NCBI RefSeq assembly: GCF_012273895.1
Contig: NC_052102.1
Coordinates: 4,858,917-4,922,916, forward strand
Source of the DNA: Zerene cesonia
Lineage: Eukaryota > Arthropoda > Insecta > Lepidoptera > Pieridae
Direction: 5' to 3'
DNA length: 64,000 nucleotides
The translations under genes and the position numbers were made by a program. Below, one piece after another: positions 1-13,400 of this stretch (its first letter is position 1; each line of letters starts with the position of its first letter). The notes beneath the pieces were generated by a model. That model had not been told where the DNA came from. It worked only from the letters and a program-made list of their open reading frames with translations, and did not search any database.

Positions 1-1184
1 ATAAAAAAGGAGAGAACGGGAAAGGGTGTCGAATAAGATACTTGTAATTTTTCTTTCACCTATAATAGTTAAGAAAGTAATGCTACCTCTTCCATATTTA
101 CGTGTGTCCTCAACCAATACTGCACTAAATGATATATCTTATAATATATCTTATATATATTTTATATAATGATATAAGAGTATTATTCTTTCTTTTTCGC
201 CTTTCAATATAAATAAGAAGGAGAAAAACACATTTGCGTTAAAAAATAAACATTATAAAAAGGTATTCCAAAGAGCAAGGTTCAGACAAGCGGCAGTAAT
301 GAGCAAGCGACTTATCAAATGAATTCATAATCAGGTCTTTAGCGGTATTTGTTGGCGTATTGCTTCAGTCGCTAACTGCCACCATTGTGTGAGCGGTTGC
401 AGCAAGAAGCTAAAACAAGTGGAATTGAGAAAATGATAATTTTTAATTCATATTGAGTAAAGAAATATGTTTAATCCTAAATTGTCTTTAAAGTAGATTA
501 CGCTGAATTCAGAACACAAGATTAATCTGTATTTTAACAATGCGTCACGTATCACGTATCTATCATGTTATATCTTTCGATGAAAAGGTGTAATTTAAGA
601 CACGAGAATTACTGATTAAAATGTTTACAAAGCGACGCTTTGTCTCGGTTAAATTTCCACTTGATAAAATGAATTTTAGAGTAGTATTAGTCCTTTGTCT
701 CTAGTGTCATTGGACATACTTTAGACCATTAATCAATTATTTTGCCCGCACAAGTAGGTGATCAATTTCCCGCAATCCATCAGGTCGAGAGTTTTTTCTT
801 CAGCACCGCAAAATTATCAGCTTAATAAGTTACATAAGAAATCATAGACTTACAATAATATAACTTAACTGTAAAATTTATTCATGTTTATTCCAAATAC
901 GAGATTTGATCACAATACGAATTTATTACTTATAAAGGAATACATAAATTGACTTTACAAGTATTCAATTAGTCGGAGAAGAAGTAAAGTTTTAAACGAT
1001 ATAAAACGGACAAAAATTATCGCGTCGACTATTATTTTCAGTAATAAAAAATATAGATACGCAAATTCTCTTATAAGAATGTAGAAGAGTATGTGTGTGT
1101 GTGTGATAGTGATAAAATATTTTAATTCCAGTGAAAATCTGAAAAATTAATCTATATAATATTATTACAGCAAGTTCTACATAC
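1..1184 (-). other. Intron before the missing last CadN exon
   Basis: This stretch begins at the donor GTATGT (1184-1179) and runs off the left edge. It is AT-rich, with no coding pattern resembling the expected C-terminal cadherin exon on the minus strand. A short GT repeat lies at 1092-1105. Confidence 0.8.
1092..1105. repeat. (GT)n microsatellite
   Basis: About seven GT units inside the last intron. Confidence 0.8.
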
Positions 1185-1406
1185 CAGATGCAAGAGACGA
1201 CAAGGATCCAGCCGTACTGCCGCCGCCCTCGTAAGCATAATTCCGCAGGTCGTCGAAAGGCGGCGCGTTCGGGTCACTGTCCGCCCTCCGCTTGTGCTCT
1301 TCAATGAACATGCCCACGTTGGTCTCTCCCGGCAGCGGGACTCCGATGGGAGGCGCCACTCCAACACCCATGGGACCGACTCCAAGCCCGACACTCATTA
1401 GTGGAT
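1185..1406 (-). CDS. CadN: CadN exon: beta-catenin-binding tail, penultimate part
   Basis: This 222-nt exon opens (after Tyr formed at the junction) with PLMSVGLGVGPMGVG, then NVGMFIEEHKRRADSDPNAP and FDDLRNYAYEGGGSTAGSLS, ending SLASG. The AYEGxGSxAGSLSSL block is the start of the beta-catenin-binding motif of all classical cadherins. The acceptor is gtttgtgtag/AT and the donor GTATGT. The exon ends with one base of a split Gly codon, so at least one more exon (the acidic end of the catenin-binding domain and the stop codon) must lie to the left of position 1. I searched 1-1184 by eye and found no such exon. Confidence 0.96.
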
Positions 1407-4400
1407 CTACACAAACGGATCGTAGTTACAAATCAATCTTAATGACGAATCGATTAAAAAACCACAGATGCAGCTTTCTGCTTGCTAGTTCAAGGCGAGA
1501 CAACAATATATTTTAAAATGTGTAAAATATTTAAATACGCAAACAAGATTTCCAGATAACTACTGTTATTATAAATTGGTACGTGCATAACATGTAAAAG
1601 TTTGTATTAAGTACTAATTGTTTAATACCAATCAAGTCAAGCCCCTATAAATATTGCACAATATAAGATATTGCAAAAGCATGAATCAAGCTTCTAACAA
1701 ATGCCGCCTCTATTCCGGCACGCGCTTAACGTTAAAAACTTACAACTTTAACACATAAATCCAGGCTGAAGTACAACTATGTAATTTGCGTCTCGACGAA
1801 CGCTTTAGATGGAAGACGGCAAAGTTCCATAAAATTGGCTTAACCACGAAATTCAGCGCACACTTTACAATTACTTTACTTCTGAAATCGTTTTAATAAT
1901 TAACAGCCTTATCTCGTATTTAAGCCCCAGATTTCATTACAAGCCTGAATCGTGAAATACAGATTTTGTGTTGTTGTGCATTCAAGGTTTTATGTTGAGG
2001 CGAGATTTTAATTGGGCAAGAATGCTATTATTTATTTTGTTTATAGTTGGCAAACGGTCTGGCGGGTCACCTGATGGTAAGCGGTATCACCGCCCATGTA
2101 CATTTGGGATTTTAAAGTTAAGAGATAATGGAAGGGATAAACGGATAAGAGGAAAGATAAGGATATGTAATTTGTAATTACTAATTTTTCTTGATTACGA
2201 AAATGTGTAATAGCTAACGATTTTATTAGCTACATATTTTTATCATTCCTACAAAAGCAATCCAAGACACATTATTTTACAACGATAGAACAAAAAAATT
2301 CAACGTGAAGACTGAACAAATATCTATAAAAAATAAATCTCGATAAAATCAAGAGAAATTCGCAAAGGCTTGTCAATCAGTTTCAGTTGACAAAATGTGC
2401 CGTTAAAAAGGGTATGGTGTGGGTAATGAGTTCCGGGATTGTATTACTATGTCGATGTTGAATCAAAACCCAATTATTTTAAGTTGTTATTTTTATACTT
2501 TGCCCTATTTGGACTTAATTATATGCGGTATTTATTTAAATCTGTATACGACTTAATGTCAAAACATTAAAAAAGAAACTTCACAAATATATTTACTTTA
2601 TGTACGCAACTTTACTTCTGATACGTAAACTTTTCAAATGTTGGATTATATATTTTCATGGAGTTGAAGTAGTTAAAAAATATCAACTACTAAAAGGCAG
2701 CACTTAAAGAATTAAAAAAAAAAAAATCGTTTGGAAAAGAACAAGTGAATAATGAGTCGGTACTCATAGTTTGTCATTAAATAAGTGACAGCAATACTTC
2801 AAATGAAAATTTCAAACAGAATGAAATAAAAATAAAAAAGAGATTGTTACTTTTGCGAGCGTAAAGAAAATTCCGAGGGATTTTTATAAAAGCACCAGTG
2901 TCATTGCCGGGATTTTGTCCTTGTCATTTACGGTTCAGCGGCAAGAATAATAAAAGATAAAAATTTATTAATATTAGCACGCCGACATATTTTGCGAAGA
3001 ATTCTACGCTCTTTAATCATTGACGATTGGTTAATATAATTGTGACATTCTAATGCTAAGTATTTTTATCCGAATATTAAATTTATATTTTTATATATTG
3101 AATGAATATAAATTAATAAATCTCATACTTAATGAGTCCTTGTATTATGTTAGTAGATTTTGGATTCTGCTTTGCCTAATTGAAGTAGATGATCATAAAT
3201 TAATTGATATTTTAATGCGCTTTTAGGGAAAGCGATTATGTCACAGCAAGCGGAAAGTCCGCGTAATAAGATCGCAATTTCTATTTTTCTTTGGAAGGCT
3301 ACTAATTTCCTCGGTGATAAATTGTTGTGCCAGTTTTTAAGAAAGTAAGATTTATGATTGTACGTTCTTAAAAAGTTTTGACTATTTTTTAATGTTTGTT
3401 TTCGGAGCAAAAATCGTTCCAATTTTAATCTGAAGTGTTCGTACTTGCGAAAATCATTTAGATTTGAATTTCGGTACGTCATGGATTGGGCCAAGCATTT
3501 AAATTTATTGCTGCCAATGAATAAGAACGCCTAGCAGCACGTTTGTGATTAAATATCTACAGACATTCAAAGTCATGAACAGGTTGCCAACAAATTACCG
3601 GGTTTATGTATGATCGATCACTGCCTTTCACAAAATGAATCTAACAATCGTACCCTCTTCAGTATATTCAAATATTTGGTCAGAAGCCTTTTCCGTGTAT
3701 AATTTTGGGTCTAAATGGCTAATACTTTCGCATACGCAAACTGTTTGAACGAAATTACGTCACGCGTGTAGTTTGCAATTGGATTAATATAAATGGTGCT
3801 TTTTCCACCGAAGTTGAATTAAATATTTGTATAAGCTGAAAATCTGTTACTACAATAAAACACTTACAATACACAATGAAATCCATTTTATCTAGCGGTT
3901 CGAGTATTACTTATAAAAGGTACAAAACAAGCTTATGTTTAAGCGAAACACATATCCAATATCAAAGGAATCATTGACATCTACTCACAGGGTAATTTAG
4001 AGGGAACGTGATCGGGGAGCGGTCCCCCGATGGGAATCTGCAGTGGAGTGATATCAAAAGCTGTCATGTCGTCCTCGCCGCCTCCTTCATCGTCGTAGTT
4101 TATTATATTCTCGCGAACGTCGTCGTCGGGCCCGGGGTACTTGATGTGGGCTTCTCGCCGGCGGTTGTACACGACGAACACTAGCACCAGAACTATGAAA
4201 AATTTATTTTCGGTTAGTTCGTAAGTTTTTAATCAAACTTCAACCTTTGAACTTTTTAACGGGAATTTCATTTTAGTTTTAGACTACAGTAATTTGCAAA
4301 TAAGAGCACTTAAGATTGGGTGGAGGGGGAATTTTTGCAAATTCCTGTACTTGATATCGCCCTTCAGTCCATTTAATATTTATCTCTTATAGAATGATTT

Positions 4401-7400
4401 TATATGGTCGATATAACAATGTACATCTATTTTTTTCGTTGATTATGTAGTTTAGTCCGAACGAAACTATCATAGGGGTAACATCCTTAAAAATGTAATT
4501 TTCATCTTACCTTTTTAGTCTAGAATAACTAGCGATAACATGACAAACTGTAAATAAAAGTTTACAACACTATAGATGAGAGACAATGGTATGGAATACA
4601 TGCAAAAAAAGTGCTCACCTAAAAGCAAAAACAAACAGACAATGATAGCTATAATGAAATCTCTGGAGGGCATGATGACTCCGGACGCGAGGAGTTCTAA
4701 TTCGCAGTCGTGGCCGGTGTAGCCGAACGCGCATATGCAGTCGTAGCGGCGCGCCGGCTCGCGGTCCACGCACGTGCCGCCGTTGAGGCACGGGCTCGCC
4801 AGGCACTCGTTCACGTTCACACACGTGCCGCCCGCGCGCGCCGACCCCCCGGGACACCTACACACAGCGCGCGTTACCTCCGCCGTCCGCCGCCGAGCGA
4901 CGTCGCGCACTGAGCCCTCCATGCACTACTACACGACTAGCTATACGATCGTACATACATACATATTATGGGATATGGATGCACTTTCAAATTGAATCAA
5001 TTTTCACGTTTGGGAACGAAAATCATGACCATTTAAACGGAAGAATGAAATACAACTATTAATTGTTATTTTTTCATTTTAAAAGTGCAAATAATAATGA
5101 ATCTAAATACTATAGTAAATAATATACATATATACGGGTGCTGTTGTGAATTGGTGATGGATGATCAGACGCTGAAAGCGCGGCTAATTAAGTGCTCACT
5201 CATGATAATTAGTAGGCAGACGAGAATCGCTGCGAGGGCGCCCATGCTGAGTTTGAGCGTGCGGCCCTCTTGAACGAGTTCACAGTTTTCGCCCCAAAAT
5301 CCTTCAGGACAATGGCAGCGGTAGCCGGGCTCTCGGTTGACACAAGAACCGCCGTTGCGGCACGGGAAGTAGAGACATTCATTCTTGTCTACGCAACCTT
5401 TACCGTCCGACGACAAAACCAAACCCTCACCGCAACTAAACACCATTATGTTAAATGTTAAATAATTATATACGCAATAGTACTATGCTTATTATATATG
5501 TAAGGCGACTTGTTTTATAACAAAGTTAAGACAATGTTTTCATAATAATATAAGCTTATAAATTAGTATTATTAAGCATTGAATGGTTAGTTGATTAATC
5601 GGTTTAATCTTTTATAAAGCAACATACATACAATATTTAAGTTGGTAAAAAATAATATTAATAATATGATATATCTGCTCATGTCTAAAATATCTCAGTG
5701 CGCGTTTGACATATTTATTAAAGAAAAGAAACATTTAGTTGTATATAAATGATTATTATATCAAAAGTATATTTTGAATTAAAAAGGTAAAAATAAATTT
5801 GTTTGTAAAATATAATATTCCTTTATTTTGATTCAATGAATAAGTAATACTTACGTGCATTCATATTCGTTCCAGAGATCCACACAGACAAAGGGTTCTG
5901 TGCAGTGCACGTTGATGCAAGGACTGTTGGAAGGACAGTTACGGTCCAAATTTCTTGCCATCGTAGCTTGTCCCCACTGAGTGCCATTCATAGCCGGAGG
6001 AAGTGGTAGGTGCTTCCCCTCCAGACGTATGTCATCTAAACAACCTTTTTGGAAATCAGCATATACTTCAAATGTCCTTACACCAGTATATTCAGCTTTA
6101 CCTCCAGCATAAACTCCTTCTTGTTTATCTACCAAGAGCCATTGGTGGCCTTCAAAAGTGAATGTCTCATTGTATCGACGACCTTCACCTCCATCTATTT
6201 CCAAAGTCGCAGCACTACCATACCTGCTAACTCTAGCTATGTGCCACTGACCATCGTCTACAGCAACAGAATTTAGCCATACATCACGTTCTTCAGTTCG
6301 TAAGGAGTTCAAATTGTATCTAAAGTGTAAACGTGATTCTTTAACTTCAAGTATACCATATTCTCGGTTATGTTGGTCACTTACTCTGAACAGTTCTCCA
6401 TGAGGTTCTCTAGTTCGGAATCGAAGTTGAATTTGTGTGCTAAATCGATCTGGTTCAAAACTAAGAGCAAACTTTACATAACTTTGAGGTCTAAAGCTAG
6501 TAGGCGTTGTGGGTAAGTTACATGATGGTCCAGTCCAACCAGGTTGACATTGACATCTAGCTTCTGAAAAGCTACCAACACATGTACCGTGCTCCCAACA
6601 TCTGGATGTAGTGTCGGCTTGATTACAAATCTCTTCAGTTTGAGGGCAGCCAGCAACTGAGTTTCTAGATAATCCAGGATGTGCTAAATCGTATAATTTA
6701 CTATTGTGAATCAGATTTCTGATACATCCATCAAAACCTTTACCAATAGGCATATATTGCCAATGATAGTGGGTTGGATCAAAGTGTTCTATGTATAAAC
6801 CACCAACTTGTAATGGTGCGTTTACATTCAAGTATTCATTAAATGGTGGAATTGTTCCAGTAGCTTGACAAGTGGAATCATCGAACTCTGGGGGTGTGCC
6901 ATCTTCCATTTCCTGTATATCAGCAGATTTACAGTAATCAACTATCATCCTTACATTCTCAGTGTCCCAGAATATATCCAGCCGATGCCATTCACCGTCA
7001 TCTAATGGTTTTTTAGTTTTAACTCTCAGTTCTAACGTGCCGGAACCAAAATCGATAAGTAAACGAGGATTGCCCCTTTCTAATTCAACAGATATAAAAT
7101 CAGATACCATTATTTCTTCAGGTTCAGGAGGTACAATCGGGCCATTATATATCAAAACACCTTCAGATTTTCTAGTAATGAATTCAAAACTTAAATGGGA
7201 ACTATCACACATTTCAAGTGAAGGATACCACGCCCATCCAGTACCTCTAAAGCTTCGAGACGTTTGTTGACATCGAGGACCAGTGTAACCCGGAGGGCAA
7301 GAACATGTTAGTCCATATTTTCCTTCTATACATCTTCCTCCATTATAGCAAGGAGAGTTACGACATGTTTCTGCTTGCGTGAAGTTTCTGGCACCACATG

Positions 7401-10400
7401 TGCACTCTGCAATAACATCAACGCGTACACCCACAAGAGCTGTTTTATTTGCGTTGACCATGTAAGGTAAATTACTAATATCTAACACATTGGTACAAGA
7501 TCCTTCACAGGCATGATTTTCATAAAGACATTCATCAATTCCAACCATCGTAATGTTTATTCCTACTGCTCTTTCAATTTCTTCTCTATGCATTAAAACT
7601 ATTCCGTTGAGCCGGATTGGTTTATAGTAGTGAGCACCATGTGCTGCGAAACGAATGTCTGTCACCGGTGGATGCTTCTTTCTTAATTGGACACTAAAAA
7701 TGTCAATGTTCTCTCGTTCAGTATTAAGTAAATCGGCTAATTTATCCTTAAAAATGTCTAATTTACTTCGAGATACACTTAACGTCTTATAATTCCAAAC
7801 TCGTATAAAATCTTCGTCTGATATACCTGATATTCGTATTGAGCCCGAATTTATTATTGCATCGTGAGATATTTCTTTTACGTATACAGTAACGTTTGCA
7901 GGTACGTCAGTTTGTGTATGTTTTCGATCGTACACTTTGAATTTTAAATGATATCTGCCTTCTCTTGTTTTATGTTTCATTTGTATCATTCCAGTTTCTT
8001 CATTAAGTGTAAAGTTCGGATGTTCAGAGCTTTCCCAAAAGAATTTTTTATCTGGTAGATCCCAATCGTCAAGATCATACACATAAACGCGTCCAATTTC
8101 AGTATCAGGAGCTTGACCTTGATAATTGTAAACAAGAATTTCCTTAGATCCGGGTTGCATTTTGTTGTCATTTACATCACCAATTACAACGGTCAAGGTG
8201 CTGGTTCCAGTCATAGCTGGGTTTCCATGGTCTTTAATAATAATAGGAATAAGATACTCTTTTTGTTGCTCTCTATCGAAAGATCTTAATGAAGATACAA
8301 TTGCCATACCATCGCCGTTGGCACCCTTTTGATCTTGTTCTACTTTAAAGGAAGCCCTTATAATATCATCAGCACCTGGATCTAATCGGAATTGGAATGG
8401 TGGACCATTACTTTTAGATCGATCGTCATCGTCTGTAGCCAAAATTTCAGCTACTTTTTTAGGAGTTATGTGTTCAGTCAAAACAGGTCTATAATCCTTC
8501 AAAAATGTTGGTGCGTTATCGTTAATATCTTGGACGATAACGGTTAATGTGGCTGTAGCCGTTCGTGGCGGTAACCCGTCGTCAATGGCTAATATTTTAA
8601 CTTGATGTCGAGGTGTGTCTTCTCTATCCAACGAGCGTTGTATGCTTACTGTTCCTTCTTGATTAATAGAAAATTGTCGTTTTCTATCTGACGATCTATC
8701 GATTGCATAAGATACTTTACTTTTACCACCTTGATCTGGATCAGTTGCTTTAAATGTTTCTAAACTTTTACCAACTTCAGCATTTTCATACACTGACACT
8801 TCAATGTTTGCTCTTTCAAATTGTGGCTTATTGTCATTAATATCCCTCAATTTAACAACCACCCATGAATAAGCTACATGATATTTATCGTTGTCGTTAT
8901 CTTCACCTTTATCGTTTACTTGTATTCTGAATCTGAATCCATTACTTTGTAATTGATCTTCATAGTCCAAAGGTTGTACGATTTTTAAAGACCCGGTACC
9001 GTCGTTATTCCTAACCATAGTAAACTTATCAGCGCCATATCCACTGTTTTCAATAACTTTATATTGAAATTTATTTGTCTCGTCTTCGTCATGTACAGTA
9101 ACAGTCAAAATAGGCATTTCGGGAAGGTTTGTGCCATCGGTTTCATCAACTTCTGTAAACCATTCATCTTTTGTAAATTGCGGAGGCATATCGTTTATGT
9201 CTTTTACACGTATTGACGCCGTTCCAGTACCTTTCAACCCCCCACCGTCTGATGCAACAATTTGTATTGAATAATCTGGTGTCCTTTCTCGATCTAAGCA
9301 ACATACAGCTGTTTTAATCACACCCGTTTCTGGTTCAATTTCAAATATTGGAGAACCAGTTTCTTCTTCAATTACATTTTTTTCAATAGAATACCACAGT
9401 TTTGCGTTATTACTTTCAGCGGGATCATCATAATCAATAGCTGTCATAGTCATAACAACCATTCCAGCCGTTCCATTTTCAGTGACATTACCGAAATAAA
9501 CGCCTTGAGGGAAAATGGGTGCATTATCATTAATATCTTTAAGATTAACTTGAACATCTGCGTAGCCGACTAGCCCTTCGCCTCCTTCATCTTGAGCGAA
9601 AACAGTAAATCTCCATTGAGGTCGTCCATTAGGTTGATCACGATCTAAAGGCTGCAAGTAAAAGCTTAAATGTATTTCAATTTATCTTAATTATTAGTGA
9701 TACAAGAATTTGTTTTTTTAGAAAATTCATATTCAAGTAAATTGCATATTCAACAAAATTTACCTTCAAAACAAATATTTCTCCTGTTGTTCTATTAATG
9801 TCAAATTTACTATTAGAAGGATTATCCGGATCAATTCCTTGTCCCGTTAGGAAATATACTATATTTTGCTGTCTATCCTTATCCCCATCAGTTGCAGTAA
9901 CCTGTTTGAGTGGAAATAATTTACGGTGTGAGTTATCCTTACGTTGATCTAAATCGTGACAATCAATTTCATATACTGAAACTAAAGCAATATTTATTTC
10001 GTTTACTTATATTACTTTACAAAATATAGAGATAAAAACTAGTAATAATTTGTTTAACAACTGTTAATGATTAGGCAAATAAGATTATTCACTTAAGATA
10101 TTAAATAGATTTAATTAAGAAAGGCGCAACACTTTACTAAATTACTCAATGTCTGCAAAACATTTCTTCTGACAAATTTATTTTGCAGCAAATTGAATGT
10201 GGAAAACAATATTACGCTTTGTTATATCTATTTGCAATCAAGATAATTATCAATTAAGGATCCATTAAGTACATTGGCCGAATATTGCCGTTAAATGTAT
10301 GGGATCCGGTGTCCGACTCTCCAATTATGTCGGACTAGCTAGAGCCAGAGAAATGACGAGGGTCGACGTTAGCGTAATTACGCGGATCATTTGTGAATCT

Positions 10401-13400
10401 CGCTAAAATATAAAAAGGTCTGACACTCAAGTGAGTGTGAAAATAGACAGATATTTGCAATTATGAAGACAAAAATATTTTTGAGGGCTTCTTAACATCA
10501 ATTCATTATTATTCTTTAACAAGTAAAGGTCACATTCCAAAAACCGAAACCTTTCACGATTGTAATTCCATTTTCATTTCTATAGTTAAATTTATTTAAA
10601 AGTTTCTTTCATGAAATATTTAATCTCAGTTCACTGATTCGTTTCATTTTCAAGAAAGAGTTTTAAAAGATACTCGCAAACGCTGTTAATTAAATAAACG
10701 AGATAAACAAAGGCTGAGTTTCAGTCGACTTCAAAATTGAAGTAGATGCTTTCTACATAAATCATGCATCAAAGACATTGAAATAAAATAAAAGAAACTT
10801 TCTAACTACACAATGAAGCACCAATCCACGCAATTTTGTGCATACTTACCGCATTCACCCATTATAAGTCTTTTTCTTCTATTTAAAAGATACTTTTTAC
10901 AGGTTAAAATAAAGTATACCGTATATTACTTCTAATGCACTTACAATCTAAAGGAAAAGTGAAAATAAAGTTACAGTTAGGAATCCATAAATCCCCGCAA
11001 GCTATAATAGAGCAAGATTTCTTTAGTATAACAGATATGGAAGGGGAATGAATTATAAATAAAAAATAAAAATTATATTAATGTGTCGCTGCTATGGATT
11101 AATTTTAGGTAACAGCTGTATTTCAGGCTACAAATAATAATTTCAAAATAATGAAAAAATAAAAAACTTAAAGTTTGATGACAAGTGTCACAGAAATAAA
11201 ATATTTCGCAGAGACTTTTCTCGGTTATTTGATATGTACATGAAATTGCATTCAACATACAACAGTCTGATTTTTTTCTTATATCTTAAGAGAAATGTAA
11301 ATATTTTAAAGCGTTTCTTAACATTTTATTTGTGCATTTGTTAATTGTTTTTTATGATTGTGCATTTTATTTACAAGTATCTTAATTATTTAGATTTATA
11401 ACCAGGTGTAGGTACAGATAGATTTAATTGAATTCCAGATCTATTCTCTCAATGAACTATCAGTAACTCTGCGAAATACAAAAATAAAATAAAACAAAAC
11501 CTGTATAAGGGAGTGGGGGTAGGGTCCGGTTTCCTCGAGGGCCTGGGTAACATAGGCACTGCGGGTGAACCGTGGCGGAAGGTCGTTGATATCTAGGACG
11601 TGGACCACCACGCGCGTCGAGTTCTCGTTGCGGCCGTCGGACGCCACCAGCGTCAACTCGTACTGCGCACACGCACACATTAGCCAACATGCTCATGCAA
11701 AACTAATATTTTTCATTTTTCGTGTTTAAAGTGCGCTGTTGTGTGTGTATCCATGTGTGTTGAAGAAATGATTGTTTATCATTTCTTCTTTTCTTATCTA
11801 AACCAGTATTCGTTTACTTCATATGTGGAAGACATAATAATATGAGGTACCCCGAATTTTCGGTTTAGCAATGGTTTTTCATTTCATCACAAAAATTGTA
11901 TTTCGAAATATTTTCCGGTGTTTTCGATGCTCGTTCATGTGAGATTTTTCAAATTGAAAGAATTACGCTATACATTTGGTTTCGATGTTTGAGAATTGTA
12001 TCAGTCTTAAAAAAATACAAAATTCGATATGAATATTTTAATAGTCAATTAGTATCAATTTGTATTCTATTGCAAGCTTATTGAAATTATTTAATTGTAC
12101 GTCTCGTTCGAATATTGATGTGGGGTTTAAAAATATTCGTATGGAATCCTTGATAATCGAATGTTGATTACGCGAGCGTCCTTAAAACGCGTTATTAATC
12201 GCTATTATTTATTTAACATGGTACATACTAAATGTAATTCAAGTACAATGTTTTTCCAATGTAATAAAACAAAGGGTATGTTACATACATAAACATGCTA
12301 ATTTACCGTATAAGTTAAAATATTTAAGTCAAACAGAGGAGTACACTAGAGCATGAATGCTAAACTTTGCTTTTGAATATTGATGCTAGCAAACATCGAA
12401 GTTAGAGTTCGTATTAAAACTCTGTAGTATATTGATTAATCATGTGTTTTACTCATAAAGAGATTAATATAATGTTCTTGTTCTTTGTCTGTTTAATATT
12501 TTGGATTTAATTAACAATTCTTCTTTGATTTCTTATCAGAAATTGGTAGCTGTTTAATCAAACCTTTACTAAATAACATAATTAGATTCCTAATGATTAA
12601 CAAACAAAAAATGGTTTGATAAAAAAACACACACATTTTAAGTTGACAAAATGTGTAACGCATTTGTCGATAAGGATATCAAGTTACGCAATTTTAAATG
12701 TAACATTGAACTCCAATGTATTTAATAAGTACGGCTGTCGAGCGTGTGGGGAATGGTGAGTGGAATCAAAGCGATTGTTAAAACTCTTTATAGCAAAAGA
12801 GAATATCACGCGGCTCAATGAATATCACTAGATATGGCGGAATTGTCGCGTTCGATCCAATATAGTCCGATGGTAATTTCAATATCAAGCGCTTATGTTT
12901 CAGCGAAAAAGAGTAGGTATTTTCACATTTTCTTTTATAAAATGTTTATGCTTGTAGTGGATTTTACAACCAAGGAATACAAAAACAGAGCATAATAAAC
13001 GCTGCAACGCAATTCGAGGACGCTTTGTTGTTTGCACATGAAAAAATTGCGTGGATGCAATTGCTTAAAAAAAGAGCACACTAGCTGTCCAACGATACTA
13101 CAACAAAAAGTAAGATTTCGAAAAATTCATGCCATGCAAAACGAACAAACATCTATGTCAACCCACGCATCAGAAATATAACCTCACACGATTCTTTTTC
13201 AAGCTTAACGTTGCGAAATAATGATGAAAGGTGCTATAAAGAATCGAATGAGGCCCTCTATCGTCACTAAGCGGACCTGTAACACACGCTTGGGGAGATT
13301 GCGGTCGTCTTCTTCTGTGATTTGGGTTCGATATGTGGGTCTCTCGAACACGGGAGGATTATCGTTGACATCCTTCACATGAATCACAACCGTGGTGTAG

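Noticed and set aside
1..1184. Search for the last CadN exon
   Set aside because: No minus-strand frame with the expected acidic catenin-binding end and stop; it must lie outside the window.
6049..7270. Plus-strand and other-frame open stretches inside the large CadN exon
   Set aside because: They are shadows of the cadherin reading frame on the other strand.
10330..10410. Minus-strand signal-peptide-like start (MIRVITLTSTLVISLALA)
   Set aside because: Stops after about 21 codons; nothing follows in frame and two other frames look equally plausible.
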